Source: Stachybotrys elegans (Eukaryota > Ascomycota > Sordariomycetes > Hypocreales > Stachybotryaceae). Taken from it: a stretch of 64,000 nucleotides of DNA. The stretch is taken from assembly GCA_020746835.1 (NCBI GenBank), contig JAGPNK010000009.1, positions 496,001 through 560,000 on the forward strand, written 5' to 3'. The notes under the pieces are model-generated. The model ran no database searches and was not told the DNA's origin. It saw only the letters and a list, made by a program, of their open reading frames with translations. Positions 48,679 through 58,772 of the stretch are shown piece after piece (position 1 is the first letter of the stretch; each line of letters starts with the position of its first letter). A program made the position numbers and the translations under genes.

Positions 48679-51325
48679 ATGACCATCACCGTCATTCTCG
48701 GGGCCCAATGGGGTAAGTTTGCCTTGCCTTGCCTTGCCTTGCCTTGCCTCCCTTGCCTGGAATGCGTCCCTCCTCTGTGCCCCTCCTCTACGCCCCGCCG
48801 ATATCGGTTGGCTCTGACGATACTGACGATAACCTCATAGGCGACGAAGGCGTGAGTCCTCGATCCGAACCCAATACGCCCCGGCATCCGTGCATTAACG
48901 ATACTATGTGTTCAGAAGGGAAAGCTGGTTGATATCCAGTCCCGCGAGGCGCAACTCTGTTGCCGAGCTGCTGTAAGTTCAACCAAGGCACCAATTCTAC
49001 CAACGGCTTCCAATCCCTTCGCAGTCGACTATCTCCTGGTAGAATACCTGCTAACTACCCTCAAGGGTGGATCTAATGCAGGTCGGTCTATCTGCCGCGA
49101 AGCGAATCTATAAAAGGGCCTCAATCGGGAGCCAGTGCTGACCAGTAGGACGGTTTCAGGTCACATGATCAAGTTCGTTAAAACACTTTCAATCGATCAA
49201 TTAATATACCTGTCATTTGCTAATGAGTTGAAGGGTCGATGGAGTCACCTACAGGTAAAGAACGGGCCGGCGTCGAAGCTGTGGGTGGCTGCTGACTTGG
49301 AGTAGCTTTCACCTCTTGCCCTCCGGCCTCATGAATCCGCGATGCATGAACTTCATTGGTTCCGGTGTGGTCTTTCACATGTGCGTCATCACACAATCCC
49401 CCGTCTATGGCCCGACCGCTGGCTCGCGCCCCTCAATTGAACATGTCAATAAGACTGACTCGGCCCCTCCAGCCCAACCTTCTTCAGCGAGCTCAAGGAG
49501 CTTGAAGAGAGTATGTCGCAGAATATCCCAGTCTTTTGAGCATCAGTATGTCTAACATAGCTCAGAGGGCCTAACCGCGGTACACGACCGAATCTATGTT
49601 TCTGACAGGGTCAATGTCCTCTTGGACATGCACATGGCAGTGGATGGTCTCGAGGAGCAGGAGCTTGGAGGTTCGTCCCATGGCTCCGATGCTCTCTTTA
49701 AGAAGCAGCAGCTAATAAAACCCCCAGACGCAGCTATCGGAACAACAAAGCGCGGTACGGTACCCCCGGAACTTGATGCCGCTTTCGCCCCTTTACAAGC
49801 ACTCCCACCTATGAACAGCAGAGCTAGCGATTCTATTGAAGCAACGGGGTCTAACATCCACCGTAGGCATTGGCCCATGCTACCAAACGAGCAGAGCGGT
49901 AAGAAGTTGGCTTGACGAGGGGTCGCACTGTGCGCTAACTTTCCCAGCGAACCGGCATTAAATTAACTGACATCTTCTATCCTGACCTTTTCGAGAAGAA
50001 GGTGAGACGCTTAGCTGATGGCTATCAAAAGCGCTTCGGAGACCTGTTCAAGTACGACCTCGAGGCCGAGCTTGCTTCTTTCAAGGAGTACAGGGAGACG
50101 ATGAAGAAATACGTCGTGGATGGCGTGTCCTTCATGACATCCGCGCAGCAGAGCAACATGAATATCGTGGTCGAAGGCGCAAACGTAATATTCTCGTCCC
50201 AAATGCCAAACAAACAGCGCTTACTTCAATAGGCTCTGATGCTAGATATCGATTATGGCTCGTACCCAGTAAGTCTGCGCTGGCTTCATTATTCATTCTG
50301 CACCAATGCTTATTATAACCAATAACAGTTCGTTACTTCCTCAAGTACCACGCTTGCCGGCATCATTGGTGGACTCACCCTCAACCCGAAGAACATCTCC
50401 GAGACGGTTGGAGTGGTCAAAGCTTGTACATATTAGTTAATGCTCCAAGGCTGTGGTTCACTGCTGACTGGCAACAGACACCACCCGTGTCGGTTCGGGT
50501 GCCTTTAAGACCGAAGATACGGAAGAGTGCGTCTTTATCACGTTCCCGAAGCCACTCTAGACTAACTGAAACCTCAGGATCGGCACCCAGCTTCAGGAGA
50601 TTGGACGCGAATGGGTGAGGCTGCATACACCCCAGGGGATGCGATTTTTCAGCGCTGACAAGACATAGGGGACGTCGACCGGCCGCAGGCGACGATGTGG
50701 ATGGCTCGGTGCGCAACTTCAAAACCTCGGGGATTGACAGAACTGGGAACGTAACTAACAAGTACAAAAAGACCTGGTTGTCATAAGATACAGCAACTCA
50801 ATTAACTACTATACGAGCCTTAACCTAACAAAGGCAGGTCTCGTATGCTTCTTACATATATGGAAATACTCTAACACTGCATAGCTCGACGTTTTGGACA
50901 CTTTCGAAACGATCAAGATCGCGATCGCTTATAAGGTCGACGGACAGGTTAGTGATGCCAACGAGATCCTCATGGATGATAATGACGTTGACCGTCCGGG
51001 CAGGAATTGGAGTCTTACCCTGCGGATCTTGATATCTTGGAACGAGCTGAGGTGGTGTACCATGAGATGCCAGGGTGGCAAACGCCGACTACCAACGCGA
51101 AGACGTACTACGATCTGCCCAAGAAGGCTCGCGATTACGTGGAGGTAAGCGCTCGGATTGTGCCCGTATAACGAACAATGGTGCTGACTTCTAGCAGTAC
51201 ATCGAGAAGTTTGTTGGAGTCAAGGTACGTGGGCGCACACACTGTCCAAGCCCGTTGCTAACGCCCCGCAGATCAAGTACATTGGCACCGGTCCCGAGCG
51301 CGAGGCCATGGTCCAGCGCGCCTGA
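48679..51325 (+). CDS. ade12: Adenylosuccinate synthetase split by 21 introns
   Basis: Converts IMP, Asp and GTP to adenylosuccinate, the first committed AMP step; cytosolic. The reconstructed 423-residue protein has the family's normal length. Exon ends: 48679-48712, 48841-48851, 48916-48972, 49066-49081, 49160-49172, 49234-49254, 49306-49380, 49473-49510, 49566-49670, 49728-49754, 49867-49898, 49948-50184, 50233-50268, 50329-50425, 50478-50526, 50578-50614, 50669-50708, 50772-50833, 50885-50947, 51004-51144, 51198-51224, 51272-51325. Landmarks: GAQWGDEGKGKLVD with catalytic Asp, the SNAGH His, [48 protein letters not shown] and a C-terminal [10 protein letters not shown]. Changes from the usual include GGSNAG for GGHNAG or GGNNAG, and SSSTT for SSNT. 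All junctions keep frame; most introns show a clear CTAAC/CTGAC/CTAAT branch. Intron 9 (49671-49727) is optional: retaining it adds 19 residues in frame. Confidence 0.85.
48718..48750 (+). repeat. ade12: (CCTTG)n pentanucleotide repeat in ade12-like intron 1
   Basis: Several tandem CCTTG units directly after the first 5' splice site, within the 128-bp first intron, the longest intron of the gene. Confidence 0.85.
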
Positions 51326-52756
51326 TTGTGCCAGATGGAGGAAGCACCCGAGCCTTGACTTGGATCGTGCGCAAGGAGTAAGTGTTGGGTACCCAAGCCA
51401 TTTCATGACTCCAAGAAGAGTGTGGGTATTTACCTTGACGACCCGTTAGTGCTTACTGCTTGTCCGTACGGTTCTCTCGTGCCCCTTTTGCCCGTGAAGT
51501 TGCGATACGCGAATACTCATTCTATCGCGGACGAATCGGTCCCTGCGCTCTGGGCTTTGCTGTTCCTGGTTCTGCGGTTAATGGAGCTCACATGATTGAT
51601 GTGACATGGCATTAGGACTACACTAAGAGAACAACCAATTGCATTCTTCAATAGAGAAAAGGATCGTCATGATCCGAAAACACCTTACATATTATGCTCC
51701 GTCACGTTGCGCCCTCCTCGGCTGCTCTCTATGTTTTACACGTCATTCTCTAACCGACGCTGAAGCGCCAGGTCCTGAACCTTTTGGATGGTCGGCTTCT
51801 CACCCATTGTAGGCCTCATTATACGCCGCAGATTTGGAGACAAGAGACTGCAGAACGCTGTGCTCCTCGGCGGATTGTAGTTCCATTAAATACTTCTACT
51901 AACGAACCCCGGAGTCTTCTCAACGTGTAGCCCTCCTGGTATTAGAGTAGTACTGTAGAGTTGGGCATGGGGGGAGGGACAGCAACTCTAGGGTAGGCAC
52001 TTTAATATCACTATCAAGCATTGGTAGGTTGGCTTGCTGCCATGGTGTAAGACCCATTGCCACTAAAAAGTAAAATGAAAATAAAACTAAAAAGCATAAA
52101 AAACTGTCGGAATACAATATTTGGGTAGGCAGCATAGCAACGAAGATGCATCCCATTTCCCGTGGCCTGGCGCCATCTTGGAGAAATCGTCAAGACCAAC
52201 GGTCAGACCTAGGTGAAACACTAAGGGTCTTTTTGCGGGGAGACTTGTTGGCTAAATCTAAGTACCGTATCTGAATTAGTGAGGCTCTACGGAGTAGAAG
52301 GATTGATTAATTGATGGTGTCCTTAATTGCACCCCCAAAAGGCCTGATCCAACACCCGAACATAACCTCTACCTTTCTCCCCCCCACGTCAACACCCCCA
52401 AGTGCACATTTGAAGGCTTATTTCTCTTGCTTGTATTGCGATTCTTTTGGCCTGCTTACGGGTGAAGGACTTCTGGTCTTGGCGCGACCCTCAGATCCCG
52501 CCCCTAATCGGACGGATTCTCAGGGGTGCCCCCCCCCTATCCCTGCGTTTCACCACGCTTTTTTGAACACATACCGAACTTTGACAAGCGTCGAGTTCAT
52601 CTCAATCTATCCTCACCTTGCCTCATCTCACACCTCTATATCAACCGTGGCGTTGGGCGCGTATACACCTACCGTGCCTACTCACTCTCCCGCCTCCCTT
52701 TGGAACCACCACACAGAAAATCCACCCGCCATTACCACCCTGCCAGGACCTTGACC
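51326..52756. other. Intergenic
   Basis: Between the ade12-like gene and a small hydrophobic protein. A/T-rich with an A-run patch near 52060-52105, and C-rich leader-like sequence from about 52370. The frame of the next gene is open back to 52526, but I prefer its later ATG. Confidence 0.5.
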
Positions 52757-53179
52757 ATGCTCGCCGCGCTCACCTCCTTGCTGGCCCTCGGCCTGCTGGC
52801 CTTTCTCTTCTCTACCTGGGCCGCCAACCCAGAAGCTGACATTGCCGAGCGCAACGTCATGACCACCACCTCCTACTCCCTCACCGGCGCCATGGTCGTC
52901 AACGTCGTCTGCGCAGTCGTCGTCCGTGGCGTCAAGGCCGTGCCGGCCGGCGACGAGATGGGCGCCTGCTCCCCCTACGGTCTCATCGGTGCCGGCATCT
53001 CTGCCCGCCTGCACCTCTTCTACCTCAACGGCTACACCCACGGCGAGTGGGCCTACGTCCGCGAGGTGCCCTCTAGGACCATGCGCCTTGTTGACACGGG
53101 CATCTATGCCGCCAAGGATTACCTTGAGGAGCTGCTCGGAGGATCCAACGAGGCTGTCGTTGACAAGACCGAGCTCTAA
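52757..53179 (+). CDS. Small hydrophobic protein, unknown family
   Basis: 140 residues, one exon. ATG 52757 sits in a good context (ttgaccATGc). It opens with a strong hydrophobic helix (LAALTSLLALGLLAFLFSTWA) that is either a signal anchor or a cleaved signal peptide. A second hydrophobic stretch follows (GAMVVNVVCAVVVRG, residues about 40-55). The rest is soluble with a positively and negatively mixed C-terminus ending VVDKTEL. The codons are strongly GC3-biased (C-ending) over the whole length, which supports real coding. An in-frame upstream ATG at 52526 would add 77 Pro/Arg/His-rich residues and is less likely. I do not recognise the family. Confidence 0.6.
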   Translation: MLAALTSLLALGLLAFLFSTWAANPEADIAERNVMTTTSYSLTGAMVVNVVCAVVVRGVKAVPAGDEMGACSPYGLIGAGISARLHLFYLNGYTHGEWAYVREVPSRTMRLVDTGIYAAKDYLEELLGGSNEAVVDKTEL

Positions 53180-54065
53180 TTTAATACGCTGCTGCAACCA
53201 CAAGCCGTAACATTATTGTGCGTGTCGGCGCCTCGCCGATTCTATGTCGCGGCAGGCGGGGGCGCGGGAGGCATCTAGGAGTTTACAGATCAGGCAGGAT
53301 GCAGGCACCTGGGCCGACTTTGTTCATAGGTAATGGGTTACGCCAGGCGTACGGATGGCATTCGACGGCCATTATGATGGGGCATTTTCTACAATCAAAA
53401 CATGGGACGGGCCTTGCACAGCGCGAGAATTGGGTCGGAAAGGGAGCTTGGTAGAAAGAGCGAATCACACTCCAATTCTATTCTCTAAATCAGGAACATC
53501 TCTTGAGACTATGACAGTCTGCATTCCATCTCCTCCAGTGCTGCTATCGTATATGGGGTATAACACAGCAAGGTCCAGCCATCGAACGCTTCAACACAAC
53601 GCAACACCAACATCAACATCGGCATCAAAACCAGCAGCTTCCAACCCGAGGAGGCCTATCCTCAAAGACGGCCAGATTCGTACCATACACGCGCATGTTA
53701 TGAGCAGCCGCCCACATGGGTGAAAAGAAAAGAAGAACAAAGAACAAAGAACAAAGAACAAAAAAATACAGGCAAGACGTAAACTGACAGAATCGACATT
53801 CTGAAGAGGAGAAGAAAATGAGTAGAGAGGCAAAGGAAAAAGGAAGAGAAAATAGAAACTCATCAAATCCCAACAATCCGTTGATGCACATGCAACCAAC
53901 TGCTTCCCGATTGCATCCCAATGTACATTGCATCGCATCCAATCCCAATGCTCGAAATCACCCAAACCAAAAACACCAACCCCTTTATCCGGTATGCGTG
54001 ATATATCATGTGCCAATAGATAGGAAAAGTAATGCAAAGGCCTGCGTCCCTACTCGAGAGCGCGG
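53180..54065. other. Intergenic, convergent 3' flanks
   Basis: Between the small hydrophobic gene and the kinase 3' end. It contains an AAAGAAC repeat (about 53730-53765). No gene seen. Confidence 0.55.
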
Positions 54066-55934
54066 CTACTTCTGCTCCGTGTACAACTCCCGTAAAACCT
54101 GCTCCATCGTGATTCTCTGGGCAGGGTTTGGGACCAGCATCTCCTTCACCAGACGCTCCAGGCGATCTTTCGTGTTGAGAGCCTCCCTGGCGTCTCGGAT
54201 CTCCGTGAGCCAGTCGCGCATCTGATCCACAGCTGGCTGGCCATTTCCGTACTGCCTGTGGGGGACCGTTGGGTTGTTAATGCCAGCGATCTGCCAGTAC
54301 AAAGGCTTGGGATGGTGTCGCCGAGCACGACTGTCGGGGAAGACAATTTTGCGCAGCGTGTAGAGCATCGTGACACCAAGCGCCCACACGTCGGATGGCG
54401 GCCCACGTAGCTTGCGCCCGATGAATTCGGGTGGCACGTAGTAAGGCGTTCCTCCGCCACCGGGTGAATTGGCTGCCAATGTTGACAGTCCAAAGTCGCA
54501 CAGAACAGCGCCTCGTTCAGGCGAGTACAGAATATTTGCGGGCTTGATGTCGTTATGGACAAGCCTGCGTCCGTGGATGTAGTTGAGAGCGCTGGCAATG
54601 TCACGCAAGATCCTGAATGCATCGTCTCGGGTACCCTGAAACTCATCGTTGGCCTTGCTCCTCCAGCGAGGCACCGCAGTGAGGTCTTGCGCATCGACAT
54701 GCTCCATATAGAGGGATAGGAAACGTGCATCGCCACCGTAATAGCGTACGATGGATTCGTGCTTCAAGTCTTGCTGGCTCTGGCTCTCTCGCATCCACAT
54801 ATCAGCTTGACGAATGACGTTCCGCTCGTGGAGATGAGGCTTGTCGTTGGGGTTGGCGACTCGTGTCTTGAGGACCTTGACGGTCACGATGTTATCGGGG
54901 ACATTTGAATGAGTCGCAGTGTAAACGGCGGAGAGAGCTGTGGAGGCGATAGCTTCACGCTTGGTGAGCTGATATTCATCCAGCTCACACAAGCCCTCAA
55001 CAGCTACCGTTTCGCCCTTCTGCGCATCCAAGAGAGCATGGCTGTTGGAGGCGACGAGCTCCTTGGTCTCTCCTCCATGGGGGAGCGGGAAGACGAGGGG
55101 ATCAGGAGCTGGGCGAAGGAACATGACCACGCCGTCATCGGCGCCAGCGCCTCCGCCCGCAGTAGCAGGGTCAGAAATGCGGCGCTTAACACGCTTGCCA
55201 TCATCCTCCGGGGTGATGGCTCTCTTGGTGCTTGAAGGGGGACGGTCGGGGCTGGCAGTGCCCGAACTATCTCCAGCAGTCGCAGGCAAGGTCTGGTAAA
55301 GTGTGACGGGTCGTTTCTCGAGGATGCGAAAGTCCAAGACGGCAATGTCTCTAACAGTGATTCTCCATGTGCCTGGCTTCAATCCTTTTGCCAGACCCGG
55401 GTTGATGATGTGGGCTTCGGGGGGAGGAGGACTGGCGGCGGGGGCGTGGGAGACGCGGGATAACGATATTGGGACGTCGGACTTGTTGAGAAAGATGACT
55501 TTATCACTGGCTGGGTCATAATAGAGCTCGCACCAGAGAGGGGGTCGAGCGGATTCTTCCTGGGTCTCTCCGGGAATTCTGACGGAGAACTTGATATCTT
55601 TGGAGGTCTGAGTCACAGCCAAGACTTTGTGCTCGGGCTGGTCCGGCGAAGCGACCTCAGCGCGGAGGGCAAGCCATTGGCAATTGTCGCTGCCCGGACT
55701 CACTGAGCGAGTGTTGTGCAATGTTGTAAGAGGGCGCACCAGTATGCGGATGCCTTGCTTGTGGTGGTGATCTTCAACCTGCAAGATGTCGAGCGGTACG
55801 GCTTCGGTAGTATCGGCGGCAACGGGTTCCTCCACGCGGATGCCCTTGAAGCGAGAATCGATGTCGGACTGCGAGAATGGCTCCGTCTTCTCCTCTGAGT
55901 CCTCCGTAGAGGGCTCGAGCCAGCGTGGAAACAT
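54066..55934 (-). CDS. Serine/threonine protein kinase with long N-terminal region
   Basis: Single exon, 622 residues. The N-terminal ~320 residues are not a domain I can name; they alternate beta-rich stretches (IRILVRPLTTLH, KDIKFSVRIPG, WRITVRDIAVLDFRIL) with Ser/Pro/Gly linkers and a basic KRVKRR patch that could be a nuclear signal. The kinase domain occupies about residues 340-620: Lys in VTVKVLK, catalytic loop LVHNDIKPANILY (HND instead of the usual HRD; Asp and Asn kept), DFGLS and PPEF in place of APE, then SDVWALGVTMLY. The catalytic residues suggest an active kinase, of the non-RD type in that the Arg before Asp is Asn. Resembles uncharacterised filamentous-fungal kinases; no pathway can be assigned. 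Confidence 0.85.
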   Translation of the reverse strand: MFPRWLEPSTEDSEEKTEPFSQSDIDSRFKGIRVEEPVAADTTEAVPLDILQVEDHHHKQGIRILVRPLTTLHNTRSVSPGSDNCQWLALRAEVASPDQPEHKVLAVTQTSKDIKFSVRIPGETQEESARPPLWCELYYDPASDKVIFLNKSDVPISLSRVSHAPAASPPPPEAHIINPGLAKGLKPGTWRITVRDIAVLDFRILEKRPVTLYQTLPATAGDSSGTASPDRPPSSTKRAITPEDDGKRVKRRISDPATAGGGAGADDGVVMFLRPAPDPLVFPLPHGGETKELVASNSHALLDAQKGETVAVEGLCELDEYQLTKREAIASTALSAVYTATHSNVPDNIVTVKVLKTRVANPNDKPHLHERNVIRQADMWMRESQSQQDLKHESIVRYYGGDARFLSLYMEHVDAQDLTAVPRWRSKANDEFQGTRDDAFRILRDIASALNYIHGRRLVHNDIKPANILYSPERGAVLCDFGLSTLAANSPGGGGTPYYVPPEFIGRKLRGPPSDVWALGVTMLYTLRKIVFPDSRARRHHPKPLYWQIAGINNPTVPHRQYGNGQPAVDQMRDWLTEIRDAREALNTKDRLERLVKEMLVPNPAQRITMEQVLRELYTEQK

Positions 55935-58772
55935 GCGAAAGATTTCGATGCCTCACGGCCCATGCGATGAGGTTGGACGAGAAGGAAGAAGAGGAAAAGG
56001 AAAGGAAAAAAAAAAAAAAGACGAGGGTAGTTTCACAGTACAGGCCCAGGATGTAGATGGTACGTCGGGGGTGGGCGCTGAGAATGCGAGTCAGCGCCTA
56101 GGATGACACTGGCTGAGGGGAACTTAGTTGAGCGGGTAGATTTGATGGAGGGGAAGGGAGGGGAGACGGACGGACGAGACGGGGATCAGCGGACGAAATA
56201 GGCAGACACCAGGACTTGGCAGTAGGCAGAAGGCTGACCACAATGCGCAGATGGCAACTTGCTGTCGGCGCGCATACGGAGTGTCGGAATGGCGCACGAC
56301 AGCCTGTGGATGAGAAGCCAGCCAGCGACTTGCGACGATGCGAAGCTGTCTGTCTGTGTAGCGTGTACAGCGTGGTATGTGTATGTATGCGCTGGCTGTA
56401 TGGGTGTCTCAAGGAAGCCGTCCCGAGAGTGTTGGATGGTGGACGGCGGTTGGTCCAGCTGTCAGCGGAGGGATGCAAGGTACAGAAGCCCAGCGGGCTG
56501 GGAGGGTAGGTAGATATTATGGCGCAGAATATGCAGGACACGTTGATGCTGGTTGGCCTGAAGCGTCAAAGTTGGTGGGATGGATGGATGGATGGGTTCT
56601 TGGTTCTTGGTTTTGCGCAGGACAAAGAATCAACCAAGTCCTATTCTCGGCCGATGCGCAGCATAAATGGAAGCCGGCGAGGGCAGCCACGAGACGAAAC
56701 CCAGGATAGAATCCCTGAGAAGAAGCGACTCGACCTTGTCAGTCAGATGCGCAGCCTCAATGAATGCCCAGCAGGCCTGCTGATGGCGTCTCAGCCTCCA
56801 CGGGGAATAGTCATCAACTGGCCCGCCAGGTTGTATCTGCTGCCCCACGCAAATGCCCGTGTCACTACCTACTCCTCCTCACTTGTCCTGTCCGTAGGTC
56901 CTCTGGCTGTCGCAGCGAGGAGTGAGGTAGGGAGTGCGAGCCACGTGAGCTGGCAGAATTAGAAATCCACCGTCCTGGTCCTCGACGACGTCACTCGATG
57001 GACGTGAGATGGCAGCGGGAGTGTCAGCCAGCACAGCGCCGGATCTCTCGTAACCTTCACCTCAGTCTGAGTGCATCCAGAGCTAGGGAAACTCGGACGT
57101 TGCCGTTCACCATGTGCCCATCCGTCCTGTGCCTGAAAATAAACAGGACACTAACAGGAAGAAGCAGGATCACTCAGACCTCGTCATGACTTTCCTTTTT
57201 CCATCTTCGACTGCCACAATTTAGCCTCGGAGGGCAGTGCAGGACGTGTGGCGGAGACGCTGGATTATTAGGGTTGTTCCTGCCAGCTTCACGACGATAA
57301 GAAGAGAGCTGTTATCTGGGCTGACTTAGCAGTAAGCTCCACACCAGCCTCTTACCTCCGCCGATTGGTGCTGCGTGCATCATTTGTACCTTTGTTCTGT
57401 TAACAGACCCAAGAGATACTTATGGGTTTCATCTTGCTTTGATATGCAATGGCACTGCACCAGCCGGTTGTTGTCTTGTCTGCATCTCGATGGCGGTGGT
57501 GGAAGAAGATAAATTTGTTTAGATGTCGGACTGACGACGTCGTAGGACAACATGACCTAGTAGGAACAAGTCCTCAGGCATCGATTGAATGATTGTTTGT
57601 GGTCACTGCACGCAAAGACTAACACGCGGGGCGAGCGTGTCTTCCTCCAACGTGACTGCCTACACACATCACGCACGGAACATCTAACTCTGGAGCGAGC
57701 ACTGCGTATACGTATATTGTATGGAATTGTGCAAGGCCTAATCTCCTAGAGTGCATCACACAGGGCCTTTCAAATATGAAATCCATCATGCTGTCGCTGC
57801 ACACTTTTCGCTTCTCAAGAGCAGTAACAGATGCAGAAGCGATCGCCATCGGGCTCCGAGTGTGAGGCTGTTCAGCTGCCAGCACGTTCCACCCCAAACA
57901 CCAATAGCGTGATCCAGGCAGTCACAAGATGGCCATGGTCCTAGGTAATGCTGTGGGAAAACAAGGCACCAACTTGATAGTCGCGTTTCCGGCCGACGTA
58001 TGTTTCTACAATCACAAAGTCGCTTCAACATGCAACATTGCACACTCCAGCAGTGCAATGTCAACCTGCTGCTGCACGTTTCCTCCGGTGTATTTTGACC
58101 AACACGCTGTGCACTGTGCCGTCTTGCAGCCCTTCAAACTGGAAATAACGAAGCTTGGACCACCACCATCTGCTCACACACTGCATCCGAAAACGGGTTA
58201 GTTCCTGATTCTGTCAGATTCTTTCCCCCCCAACGAAGGCACCATCAAACTGCAGTATCCACCCGATATATTTTTATTGGTTCAACGCGTGCAACCGCGT
58301 CTTCTCATTCGTTGAACGTTGGGCGGCGCGATAAAACTGGCGCAGTCTCGTGTTCCGCAATCCGTCAAGAATAGCCAATTAGAGCACAGATACCATGATG
58401 CCTCAGGCCATAATGCAAGCCCGACGTGATGCAGGCGAAATATGTTGCTACTTCGCACTCCCCACGTTCGGCCTCTAGTCCTTGCCATCGCTCAGCCCAG
58501 CCGGTGATGCCCAGTGTACCCCGTCCACCTCTCAGACCTACTCCTCTCCATCTCTCCCCTTCACCTATTGATTGGACTTGCCCGTTTTTCGAGATCCTAA
58601 GATTACGAAATTCATCGCCATGGACACCATACGCAAGATCTGAACGGGCTCCGCTGTGAACAACTGGACGGCTCTACTCACCAAACCTACTACTCCCTCC
58701 CCCGTCGCCTCCCCCCGTTACCTCCCCCCGTTATCCGCCCAATCCCCCTCTCCTCGACTCTACCTCTCGACA
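55935..58772. other. Long intergenic stretch (2.8 kb)
   Basis: Includes an A-run of about 13 at 56008-56020 just upstream of the kinase, a GGAT repeat near 56578-56595 and otherwise mixed sequence. The ORFs on both strands (for example 56098-56541 minus, 56519-56962 plus) overlap each other and show no domains. Probably the promoters of the kinase and the 58.8-kb gene; a non-coding transcript cannot be excluded. Confidence 0.5.

Noticed and set aside
48679..51325. First impression: a shattered adenylosuccinate synthetase pseudogene with many frame breaks
   Set aside because: Every break has splice signals and usually a branch site, and removing them restores a complete family-length protein in frame.
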